DNA of 64,000 nucleotides from Oehlia diaphana (lineage: Eukaryota; Glomeromycota; Glomeromycetes; Glomerales; Glomeraceae). Below are positions 10,680-21,372 of this stretch, piece after piece (the stretch's first letter is position 1; every line of letters starts with the position of its first letter). Under the pieces are notes generated by a model. It saw only the letters and a list, made by a program, of their open reading frames with translations, was not told the origin of the DNA and made no database searches. A program made the translations under genes and the position numbers. The stretch lies in the NCBI GenBank assembly GCA_003833135.1, contig QZLH01000001.1:14372-78371 (forward strand). The letters run 5' to 3'.

Positions 10680-12580
10680 GGCCATTAAAATTTTATTTGT
10701 GACCAAAGACGACCTCACTTCTATCATACCGGCTGTTCTTCGCTATATCGTCCGGCCATATCTTCATATTTTTAACTTCGCCACACAAAATCTGCGCCCT
10801 TACACAAACTGTGACACACGGAGTAGCGGAACGGCTTTATAATACTAAAAAAGGAAGATATTTTATCTTTTCTTTATCACGAAGTGAAGATTCACCCCTG
10901 AAGATCAACAATCAATTCTCTGTTTACACCAATGATACTCATTTATCTGATAACCATCTAAATACATACCGATCTACAAGTAACATGCCTTCCTAATCGA
11001 CATACCTCATCTTACGTATTTTCCCTAAATAAACAATTTTCAAATGAAATTGTCACCAAATATTTCAAACGCCCACGAGAGTTACTCAACGAACAATACT
11101 TTTCCATAAACAATAGACATACTTCAGATAAGACTAATAATAGACGTACCAATACATTCATCCGGTTTAGTTCCGGACCCCACGTGATCTACCTGGGATT
11201 TTATATCCGATGCGGATTTTACCTACCGCCTACGTTCGTTGGAGATGTGAAGAAAATATACTCAATCCAACCTCGTTACGCCACGCTGGTACCGGCTTGG
11301 CCACTGAACCGCGTTTTTATAAAGACCAAATAAAAAACATCTGGTCGCTAATAATAAAAAGCAAGCGAAAAACAAACTTTGACACCTACCAATTTCACAA
11401 CAAGCCCACAGCAAAAAGAAGTTCATTCTAGTCGCTTAGGCGTTAGTTACAGTTATCATCTAAAAATATAAAAAACCAAAAACAATTGACATCAATAATG
11501 ACCATTACCCAGCGGATACTTTCAACCAGAACCTACTCGCATGCAGAAGACGTATACTACAAAGAATATTCCAATTTACGTTTTTACGTCATACGCTCAT
11601 CCAAATAAACAACGTGATGGGAATCGCTTGACAAAAAGTATCATCAAACAAGAATCTAGAACCAATTCCGACAAACCATATTTACTACACGTATCTATCC
11701 CGACTTTTTTTAACCGTACCGTCATCAAACAAATACAATATGTTCTTGAAAAATACTTAGAAACTCCTATGTTTCGTTAAATGCACACACCTAAGCAGAC
11801 GAAATTAGAGAAAGACGGTGCAAAAAGAATTGGATAAGACGCAACAAACAAAAGAAAACCCTTCCTCCGATCCCACCAGGCACAAATGGAGACCTACGAA
11901 TCTATTATCGTGACACTTATAATTTCAATCTGTTCGACCACAAGGTTAGAAGACGATTCAACGTCGTAACGTCCATCCCCAATACGGCTACGGCTACAGA
12001 CGAGCAATCAACATGAGAAGACGCTACGTTGCTACCTACAAATATCACGTGCCTGTCACGTGATTAATAACAGCAACAATCATTATCTGTTATTGAAGAC
12101 GTGCGAACAGTAGCGCAAGCTATATCATTTCTAAAAAAGATCAATCTATTATCAGCCCCGGACGTATTTTTAAGCCGAACACCTCCTCCAGAATCTGACT
12201 CTACTACAACCATGAGCGATCTATCATAATTCTCTGCCGCTGAATCAACAGCCACAGTTATACCTTTGCCGACACAGGCGCATGACTATTAAATTATAAA
12301 AACAATTACGGACCTTTATTAAATATACTATTCTACACCTGACAGTATTTACGTGTAGTATCCTTAGGTATAAAAGAAAAATACGGACAAATAGATTATG
12401 CTAGAACTCCCTTTTTATACTAACAGTTCTCTTTCTATTTAGTTGCCTTTGGTGCGATGGTCCGAGATTTGGTTTTTAGTTGTTGGAATTGCTTTCGGTC
12501 TTAGTATCTAGCAATCTAGGATCTTTGTAATTTTTACTGTAACTTTGTTCACTTTGTGAAATAAAAATAAAAAATAAAAA
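10680..12580 (+). mobile_element. GC-richer island with broken frames and A-rich 3' end; probable decayed retroelement
   Basis: Base composition rises sharply against both flanks. Short open stretches occur in changing frames on the plus strand. One without a start runs from about 10711 to 10840 and reads PAVLRYIVRPYLHIFNFATQ. Others lie at 11210-11431 and 11541-11780, and one at about 11850-12015 contains PPIPPGTNGDLRIYYRDTYN. The segment ends near 12540-12580 with a GTGAAATAAAAATAAAAAAT-type A-rich tail, which resembles the 3' end of a LINE-like element. No reverse transcriptase or endonuclease motif could be identified, and target-site duplications were not found. The element class is therefore inference only. 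Confidence 0.4.
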
Positions 12581-12894
12581 AAAATTTTTATTTGAGTCAT
12601 TTATAATTATCATGTGAATGGATTGAGATCGGCGTAAATTTTTATCTGTAAAAGTTTCATAATATGAATTTTTTTTTAGTTTATTTAAAAGAAAATGATT
12701 GAAAGAACTGAAATCAATTAGTTACTAGTATATAATTAGGTAATAAATCAAGATAATTCTTTTCTGACCATCACGAAAATATTTTTTTTTTAATCAAAAA
12801 ATTGTTAGCATTTACTTCCACTCCAATCACTAATAACTGTATGTACTATACGATTTAGCAAAGCCAATTTAAATCACATATTTACCAATTGCTT

Positions 12895-13650
12895 CCAGTT
12901 ATTATTTGATGTTAATTTCATGCCTGGCCTGTTTGATTTTTCTATATACTGTACATCCATCAATCCAATTTGCTTCAATCCTGTCATTTGCAATATGCTT
13001 AATATTGTAATTTCTATCATATGGCATCCATTCTAATATCTTGTATAGCACTGATGCATATTTGTATTGATTATGAACTGATAGTTGAGTATCTATAATA
13101 AGTTTATCAATATGATTATTACCACCGCAGCACCGCTTGTCCAATTTTCAAAATTTTGTTGAAAATGCATTACATATAATGTTACAATTTTCACATATTT
13201 CATTCCAAACTAACATACAAAATTTTGTTATTGGTTCTCGAGTTATATCATAAACTTCATGAGGTACTTTAATCTGCAATTATAGTAGTTATATTAATAA
13301 ATAAACTTTATTTAATAAATTTCATTTAAATAATAAATCAATTATCTCATTTATAGATTTTATAAGATTATTCGAATCGTCCAAACTTTTCAGTAACGTC
13401 ATTTTATTTCTTCTTTTCTCTATATTTAATCTACAAATCCTTCTGTATATTCTTCAATCCAATTTGCTCTATACATTTTGGTAAACCTATATTCTATAAT
13501 ATATTTATTAATAACAAATAATTTATCGTAAGGTATCCGTTTCAATTATTTTTTTAAATATATATCCATATTCTTTAAAATCTGGCAGATTAATTAATTC
13601 ATCAACGGTCTCAAAATGTTGTAAAACGGTCAATGTCTAATAATCTATAA
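12895..13650 (-). pseudogene. Tandem kinase N-lobe pseudogene(s)
   Basis: Read on the minus strand, 13650 to about 13320 carries KRIPYDKLFVINKYI, FTKMYRANWIEEYTEG and, after a frame change, RRNKMTLLKSLDDSNNLI. These correspond to the linker, Gly-loop strand and VALK-Lys region of the kinase at 21373-23273. A second unit at 13275-12902 carries the Cys module (CENCNIICNA), a frameshifted NFENWTSG, then LEWMPYDRNYNIKHIA and EANWIDG. The Gly-rich loop Gly residues are lost in both units and there are several stops and frameshifts. Neither retains a C-lobe. These are remnants of at least two family members placed head to tail. Confidence 0.7.
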
Positions 13651-13699
13651 TTTAAAAAAATTGTTAGAAATTAAACAAAAAATTTGAATAATAAGAGAG

Positions 13700-14160
13700 A
13701 AAATTTATTTCAACGTGGCTGCATAAATAGGAGTTAACATTTGTTTTGCGTAACAATCGAGTAGTTAAACCCGAATAATACTGGGTAACAAAAAGACAAA
13801 TACTAAGACCAGAAATTACATAATGCCTCCCCAGAATAATTCAAAAAAGAAAGGACCTACATGCTTGGTTCACGAGGCCCTGCATGTAATGCGAAAGTAT
13901 TAAATTTTTTTTTTTTTTGGTTTAACGAAATACTTTATTGTTTATATGATACAAAACACAAGATACATCATTATCATTTAAAATTAAATTAAATTGATAT
14001 TGTTTGACGAATCTAGTTAATTTAAAATTTACCAAAATCGTAGTATATAGCTACTGTTGAATTCATTACAGAATATATGTATTCTAATATAAATTGATCG
14101 ATCAATCATCGATTTAAAAAAAATTTTTTTTAATTAAATTTCATTTTTTTTTTTGTGATT
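13700..14160. other. Intergenic
   Basis: A short ATG frame near 13823 reads MPPQNNSKKKGPTCLVHEAL and stops soon after. It has no support as a gene. A T-run lies at about 13904-13918. Confidence 0.4.
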
Positions 14161-14164
14161 GGTC

Positions 14165-14870
14165 AACAGTTTGATTCAAATGAAGCCAAGATTTTGTGAT
14201 AGATTAATTGATTGGGCTCACCAAGAAGTACTTGAGGTTAAGCAAATGGAATAAAATATTGATGAATTGATCCAACAATCTGATGAAATGTTACCAGAAG
14301 TGGTTTGTAAAATTTAATTAGCTGGCCGTGCTGAAAGAAATATTAAATTTGGGATATTGAAAATCAAAAATAAGTGAAATTAAAATTACATTAAAGAATC
14401 CAAATAATTCATCTGATATTTATAGTTTAATTAGTATTTATTAACAAAGTTACTCTTTATTGGATAAATATCATGATATTTCAGGTCATTTTCATTATAT
14501 GTCATAGATTAAATACTAATGATTATATGATAAAAATACATATTGTAAAGGTAGAAATAAAAAATTATTTTAATGAATAACTTGATAATAATATAATTAA
14601 ATTTTAATCTCAAATAAAAGAATATGAAAAAAATTATAAAATGTAACCAAAAATCACTTATTTTTTTCATTATTAAATACGTGAATTGCAAATTAAATGA
14701 AATAGGTTAGACATTTGTTTTTAAATATGATAAAATCTATGTTAAATACGTTAATTTAATATTTCAAAACTTTTAGTATTATTTCTTAATAAATTCCTTT
14801 TTTATTTTCAGTAATTTACCATTATATTATAAATTAGTAATAAAAAAATTTCTATAAAGTTGACATCATA
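14165..14870 (+). pseudogene. Kinase pseudogene, paralogue of the 21.4-23.3 kb gene
   Basis: Nucleotide blocks align in order with the intact kinase. ATTGATGAATTGATCCAACA matches the IDELIQQ coding region, GGATATTGAAAATCAAAAAT the region before the catalytic Lys, and TCTCAAATAAAAGAATATGA the post-kinase tail. GCAAATTAAATGAAATAGGT matches exon 5 and its splice donor. Homology continues into the 3' flank. The catalytic C-lobe is deleted and all frames are broken. Because the intron position is preserved, this is a DNA-level duplicate and not a retrocopy. Confidence 0.75.
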
Positions 14871-14879
14871 CTAATTTTA

Positions 14880-15418
14880 TGTAAAATAGCTAATGGTAAC
14901 GAAATCTTTTCTCCCTTACTTTTGACCTCCACTTCCCTTCCCCTTCCTACCCTTTTTACTTTTCTTTCCAATTTTTATTATATAAACTATTAATTAATAA
15001 CTTAGAAACTAACTCCGCCTAAACTAATTGACATGAAAGTTACATTTATCAGTGATTTCTTAGTTAAAGACAAAGGAATACTTTCTACTTGTGTGATGTA
15101 ATATTATCTTACTTTTAGTGTACATAATGGACAGCAACTCAGGAACAATCAAGCCTGAATATCATCTAGTCTGTAGGTCTAAGCTCCTGTTTCGTGGACA
15201 GTACTGAAGTACTTATTGTATTCGGTGAAAATTGAGTTTTATTTATGTGATCTTTTGGTAAAAATTTGTGAGAGTGGCCTGGCCCTAAAGTCTGATGATA
15301 TTTTCCTAGTATCACGTTGACAATCGTAAATTATGACACTTCTTGTAAACTGTACTGTACAACCTCTTAATGCTATCGGCTCTAATTCAATAATAATTTA
15401 CTAAACGGAAAATGAACC
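14880..15418. other. Intergenic
   Basis: No gene was recognised. This is the insertion flank of the hAT element at 15427. Confidence 0.5.
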
Positions 15419-15439
15419 ATTAAAATCAGTGTTCGGCAA

Positions 15440-15535
15440 ATGACTTGAAATGACAAATGATTCAAATGACATGTCATTTGTCATTTGTCATTTCGTTACT
15501 CAAATGACAAATGATTTTAGTCATTCAGTCAATAT
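15440..15535. repeat. Left subterminal AAATGAC/GTCATTT repeat array
   Basis: Dense copies of AAATGAC and its complement follow the left inverted repeat, several in head-to-head pairs. This is the expected position of transposase recognition sites in hAT elements. Confidence 0.75.
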
Positions 15536-15700
15536 TGTATATTTTGTAAAATTTGTAAATCATTTTATTTATTTAAGATAATAGATCAAACCTCAAAAAA
15601 AAAATTGAAGTTTATATATGTAACAAAAAAATTTTCAAAAGCAGCATGTATTTTTCAAATCACGTGATACATTTATTATATGATACAATACCATAATATA

Positions 15701-18700
15701 TTAAGCTAAATTATTATCTATTCCTAAAAAAGTTGGTGCTTGGATATTTTCGTTAAAAAGATATTCCAAATTCCACTTTGCAGTCTCATCATCAGCAGGA
15801 TGTACATTTCTTCCAGCTGCATAAAAATTTTGTGCCATTTCTAATAAATGATTATCTTCTTCATTATCAAACTGATTTTCACGTTCAGCTAAATTAATCC
15901 AATTTTCACAGATTTCAGACCAATGGAAATCATCTTTGGCTTCTTCAGTTCTTGAATCATCAGCTTCTTCTTCGTCCAAATCATCATTTTCTTTGTTGAC
16001 TTCATCCATATCATCTGTGTCATCCCAGTCACTAACATTTAGGTCATCTTCGGAAATAAGCTCATTTTCTTCCTGTTCTAAATTTTCATCCTGATTGTCT
16101 AATATTGGCAAAGGAATATGGGGACGTCGTGCTTGTTTTTGAGCTTCCTCTACTTCTTTAACTTTATAAAGAATGCTACTCCGAATTCTTGCAATATCCA
16201 AAACTTTTTCATTCTAATTAATAAATAATAGAGATAAATTAAATAAATTATAAATAAATAAAATAAACTAAAGTAAAATTTATCTCATGTTAATAATAGT
16301 ACCCATTTTTTAGTCAATAACTTACTTCCAACCGATTTCTTCTTGTTGTATGAATAAATCCCATAGTGGACCATAATCGTTCTACTGAAGCAGCATTTAC
16401 GCAAATACCATAAATATGCAGTGCAAAACGTGATAATTCTGGAGCATGTCCTGAACATGATTCCCAAAAACTCATAATGTCCTCACCAAATTGCTCTATT
16501 GATGCTGGATCAAAAGGATATCGTCCTTTTTTAAACTTAGCAAATTCTAGAAGAATGGATTTTGGTCGAGTTCCATACCAAATTTCATAATAATAATTTA
16601 GCCATTGCCCAAAATCTGTGTAAGTAACTCGATGTGCAGTTTTATGAAATGTTTCAACACCATAATGTGGGTGAAGAATAAAAGAAAGCAACAAGAGTGG
16701 TTGCTCCCATTGAGCCCATCTTTTTTCAAGTCGATCTACCATTTTTGTACTAAAATTAGGGTCAGGTAATTCACGAAAAAGCTTCATTGTATAAGCAAAA
16801 ACATGGAGTACTTCATGGAGTCGTGACATATCCTTTTGAAGTTTATTAAGGAATCCACAAAGTGGAAGTAATAAATTTTGTAATTCAAATAGTGTTGCCC
16901 AAAATGTAGAATCATTAACTATTTGAATAATATCAACTGGTAACAACTTGTTATTTGAAGAGATTTTGCATGAACGTCCAGATTTAGAACGTTGAGGAGA
17001 GAATTTTGCTACTAGTGACTAAAATAATTATTAATATTTTTATTTGATAATATATACAATATTACAAGGAATTAGAAAATTTTTAATTACCTTTAATGCA
17101 ACTTCAGTTTTTAAAAGGCTATTAAAGCAGAAATAAAAACTATTCCAGCGCGTGTCACCAGGTCTTGTTAATGCAATGGGTTTTTTATAAATTGCCATTT
17201 GCTCATCTCTTAAGTTACCAGCAAAAAAGGAAGACATATTAAAAAAACTAACAATTCGAATTGCTTTTGTGGAGACATCCTTATATTTTTTTGATTCCTT
17301 AAATATATCTCCAAATACTAGGTTCATTTGGTGTGCCATACATGGTAAGAATATTTTGTCTTTATATTCTACACGCATTTGACGCCTATATTTTATATTT
17401 TAAAAAAATTATTAATTAAGAATATATTCAAAATAATTTTAATAAAATAATATAATACCTTGCAGCAGCATATTCTCCAGCTGAATCTGAGACNNNNNNN
17501 NNNNNNNNNNNNNNNNNNNNNNNNNNNNNNNNNNNNNNNNNNNNNNNNNNNNNNNNNNNNNNNNNNNNNNNNNNNNNNNNNNNNNNNNNNNNNNNNNNNN
17601 NNNNNNNNNNNNNNNNNNNNNNNNNNNNNNNNNNNNNNNNNNNNNNNNNNNNNNNNNNNNNNNNNNNNNNNNNNNNNNNNNNNNNNNNNNNNNNNNNNNN
17701 NNNNNNNNNNNNNNNNNNNNNNNNNNNNNNNNNNNNNNNNNNNNNNNNNNNNNNNNNNNNNNNNNNNNNNNNNNNNNNNNNNNNNNNNNNNNNNNNNNNN
17801 NNNNNNNNNNNNNNNNNNNNNNNNNNNNNNNNNNNNNNNNNNNNNNNNNNNNNNNNNNNNNNNNNNNNNNNNATTTTATATTTTAAAAAAATTATTAATT
17901 AAGAATATATTCAAAATAATTTTAATAAAATAATATAATACCTTGCAGCAGCATATTCTCCAGCTGAATCTGAGACAAAGCACTTAATGTTAATCTTGTG
18001 GTTGTGTGCCTCCTCCATAACATCCTTAATATGACGAATCACATTTTGTGTTTTGGATCGTTCAGAACTAACATCTTTTGCACCCCACGTTATTGTTTTT
18101 CCTTCTGATGTAATAAATACTACACCAAATAAATGTTCTGATCGAACATTAGTCCATCCATCAAAGACAGCAGTAACTCCACCTAAATCCTTCTGTGCAA
18201 TAGAAATGTTTTCTTCAACTAAATTTTTTGATGCATTCTTTAAAACTGACCCAGATAGTGTTTTTGCTGATGGTAATTTGACTGCTGGTATACAAAACTT
18301 AAAGAGTTCACGAGTTTCTGGGTTTTCTGCAAAGGAAAAAGGTAATCCATTTGATATAACCATATTAAAAAAGAGTTGGCAAAAATGTGGACCATCTTTT
18401 GTTGATAATGGGCGTGACACATAATTTGTGATAGGAGCTTGTCTAACCACCACTTGAGTTGGTATAACTTTTACACGTTTGTTAATCTCTTGTACTTCAA
18501 TCTCATCTTCAGAAGTGGTTTCTTAAATAAATAAAATAGCATTAAAAATCAAGTTTTGTATACTTATTGTATTACTGTAAGATAGTATTACTCACCTTTT
18601 CTTTTACTTGTACTTTTATTACTTTTATAATTATCATCATGATTATCATTGCCTAATGAAAGAATTTCTGTGCATTCTCTTTCATCATACCTTTTTTTAA

Positions 18701-18893
18701 AATTTTCACAACTTGCTAAGTGGTCACGACAATACTTTGCTTTATTGGAAACACGACACTCCTTCTTTGTTATTGCAATATTTCATGTATATTCTTCAAT
18801 ACAACAAAGGCATACAGCATATTTATTAGTTTTATTATTCGGATTTGATACTAATTCAAAGTATGGATGAAAAGGATGTGGTTGTTTGCCCAT
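15701..18893 (-). pseudogene. hAT transposase with BED zinc finger; one nonsense codon
   Basis: Five exons, all with consistent GT-AG boundaries and phase: 18893-18596, 18521-17942, 17385-17091, 17018-16326 and 16213-15701, for 793 codons including the stop. The N-terminus has BED-finger cysteines and His (CLCC at residues 28-31, later HLASC). Putative DDE residues are Asp220 (VFDGWTN), Asp284 (SDSAGEY) and Glu604 (ASVERLW). The C-terminal hAT dimerisation region reads FALHIYGICVNAASVERLWS and then RRNRLE. A Cys/His-poor, very acidic extension (about residues 660-720) follows. The only lesion is an in-frame TGA at codon 37 (18785-18783), in the zinc finger between CLCC and HLASC. The N-run lies wholly inside intron 2. 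Without that stop the protein would be full length; as it stands, full-length product from this ATG is not expected. Confidence 0.88.
17390..17976. other. Assembly gap 1 with duplicated flanks
   Basis: 379 N at 17494-17872. The 104 bp before the gap (17390-17493) is repeated exactly after it (17873-17976). Both copies contain the end of transposase exon 2 and its splice donor. The simplest reading is two overlapping contig ends that were not merged, so the intron is really short and the gap holds no unknown sequence. Confidence 0.9.
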
Positions 18894-19129
18894 TTTTTAT
18901 TTAAAAATTAATGAAGCGTGAGAAAAAATGAAGACAAAATTAACGAGTTAGATCATATAAATATTTGTTTAGATAATCAATGTGACGCGTAACTAGTACG
19001 TAACGTGATATGATGATGAAATCAATTCGTGATTGAATGATCAACAAGTTGGCATAATGAGCTATGTATTATTACATTTATTTTATTTATAATATTATTA
19101 TATTTGGTATAGAAATCATTATTACCAAA

Positions 19130-19290
19130 TGACTAAATGACAAATGATTCAAATGACAGTCAAATGACATGTGATCATTTGGAATTTAGTCATTTGGTCA
19201 TTTACGAAATGACAAATGTCAAATGATTTAGGATTATGACAAAGGATTAGGCAAATCCTTTAAATGGCCAAATGACTAGGTCATTTCCGA
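19130..19290. repeat. Right subterminal AAATGAC/GTCATTT repeat array
   Basis: Copies of AAATGAC and its complement precede the right inverted repeat of the hAT element, mirroring the left side. Confidence 0.75.
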
Positions 19291-19304
19291 ACACTGATTA
19301 AAAT

Positions 19305-19906
19305 TGACCAATGACAAAGAAAACATGGGTGTAAAACCAATAGCGCACACCAAATAAAAGAAAAAGAAGGATGATTCATCAAATTTTCACAACATCAGAT
19401 AAAAGGAGCAAGATCTGTATTAAATGAAAACCGTTGTGTCTTCAAAGGTATCTTACAGCTCCTGATTGTATCGTAAACTCTATATAAGAAATTTTTTACA
19501 TCGTAACCATTATTGTCCTCTTTAGTTCATGTATTTTGAGTGGCTCCCGTTATTTCTCATAAAGTAGTTATGAACTGAGTAACGAAAAGTTTTGAAAATT
19601 CTTTGGAATATTGTCTGTAAATATTCTTTGGTGCTTTTGACATACTTTTTTACCAACATCTTGTTGAGTAATTTTAAATTTCATTATTTGTTAATTTTCA
19701 TATTTTTTCCCAAGGAACCACAAATGATCGGCATCATGTGACATAGCCAATCAAAATGCATAGTCCTTTATATCAGACGCCCGAGTCGCGTTTAATAAGA
19801 ATTTTTGAAAGTTTTATAAAAATTAAACATTATCCGCATAAATAAGTCAAATAAAGAACCAAAATTTTAATTTAATTTTAATAATAATTATTCATAATAA
19901 ATATTG

Positions 19907-19950
<44 letters not shown>

Positions 19951-19967
19951 TAAAAATAAAAAAAAAA

Positions 19968-20010
<43 letters not shown>

Positions 20011-20700
20011 AAAAAAAAAAATTCTATAAAAAATTAAAATATGATAATTATATATATTACCGAGTTACAGTATATCTGTATATTAAAAAAAAAAAATTGA
20101 GTAAAAATAAATAAATCTATAAAAATTTCTACGATTTAACTTATATCAATTAATTAGTTACCTAAATTATTTAACATGGTTTTCATTAGTTTCTCAAAAG
20201 TTTGTCATACAATATCTAACGCTAATAGAAAATGTACTAATTTCTAGACAATTTTCACAACTAACAAAATAAATAAACCTACTATCATCCGCTATTAAAT
20301 TATATTATTTTATGCAATGAGACTTATCCTAACTCACAAATTATTCTTAGAATATGCAGTAAATATTTTCAAAAATCCATTATATCAATTCTAAATAGGT
20401 TAAAGAGCAAACATTTATTGTGAACCTTAAAACTTTTAAAAAAAGTTGAGATTTAAACTCTTAAAGGATATAATAACGGATAAAAACTTTGTTCACTTAT
20501 TAAATATGTCCAATAAAGTGTCTATTTATCCTAATATCAAAATAAATTTGACAAAAAAAAATATTAAAATTTTATTGTAAGAAACGAACTTGATGTGGCT
20601 TAGAATTGATCATGATCGGCATAATTTTGAAAATCGATGTAATTAATTTTTCTCCAAATACAAGAAATAAAAATAATTATTACTGCTTACAGTATCAAAA
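19305..20700. other. Intergenic with long A-rich tract
   Basis: No gene was recognised. A poly(A)-dominated tract lies at 19909-20021. Confidence 0.5.
19909..20021. repeat. Poly(A)-dominated low-complexity tract
   Basis: About 110 nt that are almost all A with a few T and one C. It is prone to slippage and assembly error. No retroelement body was recognised immediately upstream. Confidence 0.9.
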
Positions 20701-20709
20701 GATTAAGCC

Positions 20710-20902
20710 AGGACCCCGAACAATACATGAAAAGGTAACAATACGGAGTTTGCGTAGAATGAGCCCAAAAAAGTGTAGTTCATTTCCTTTTTTGGATAAT
20801 TCCGACCAGCATTACATAGTGCCGGCCCTGAAGAGATGCGTAGAGCTATTAGTAAATTTGTGCCGATCTCTTGTTACCTATTGATATATTGCTCGGGGTC
20901 CT
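20710..20902 (-). mobile_element. MITE copy 3, intact ends, 8-bp target duplication
   Basis: A 193-bp element with inverted repeats AGGACCCCGAACAATACATG (left) and AGGACCCCGAGCAATATATC (right, read inward), extending about 30 bp to AGGTAACA on both sides. It is flanked by perfect ATTAAGCC duplications (20702-20709, 20903-20910). Its reverse complement aligns with copy 1 along its length, including TAGCTCTACGCA and the GGGCCGG core. It encodes nothing; the overlapping 92-codon frame is incidental. Confidence 0.85.
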
Positions 20903-20910
20903 ATTAAGCC

Positions 20911-21372
20911 ATTAAGGTATATTGCAGTATTAAATATTTTTTTTTTTATCAATGAAGTAATAGTTAATTTTATCAGGATATAAGTTCTACCTAAAAAAGG
21001 AAAAATTTATCATTTACATAACTGATAATGTTTACTTGTATTATTAAAAAAGGAAAATTAAAATAAATCAGATAAAAAATTTTTTTTTTTTTTTCTGAAA
21101 CATTAAAATCCGAATCTTATTTAAATTATTTAAATTACTAAAAAAAAAAGAAACCCTTAGTCATGAGGTCATAACATTAACACAAAAATTCTAAATTAAG
21201 GTTCATTATGTAATATCAATTAGGGAAGATTTGCATTTAATGTCGAATACTGTAAGATTTAACGTAACGTCCAATTTTTTCTTTTTTTTTACTTTTTTAA
21301 AATAATTTTTTTTTCAATCGAGTATATTCACTAAATTATAAGTGTTATATTTTACTTAAAAATATTAATAAA
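20911..21372. other. Upstream region of the kinase gene
   Basis: AT-rich with T- and A-runs and a pyrimidine-rich stretch at about 21270-21312. No defined promoter element could be assigned. Confidence 0.4.

Larger units (their letters stand above)
15427..19296 (-). mobile_element. hAT-superfamily DNA transposon, nearly complete
   Basis: A 3870-bp element (including the N-run at 17494-17872) bounded by terminal inverted repeats. The left end is CAGTGTTCGGCAAATGAC and the right end, read inward, is CAGTGTTCGGAAATGACC. It is flanked by perfect 8-bp target duplications ATTAAAAT at 15419-15426 and 19297-19304. The CAGTG terminus plus 8-bp duplication defines a hAT insertion. Both subterminal regions carry many copies of AAATGAC or its complement GTCATTT, typical of hAT transposase binding arrays. 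A five-exon transposase fills the interior on the minus strand. Perfect duplications and open exons suggest a recent insertion. Confidence 0.93.

Noticed and set aside
18053..18424. 123-codon plus-strand frame
   Set aside because: It is the antisense of transposase exon 2, whose sense reading has clear hAT motifs.
20606..20884. 92-codon plus-strand frame
   Set aside because: It lies mostly inside MITE copy 3 and follows its inverted repeats; composition gives no protein signal.
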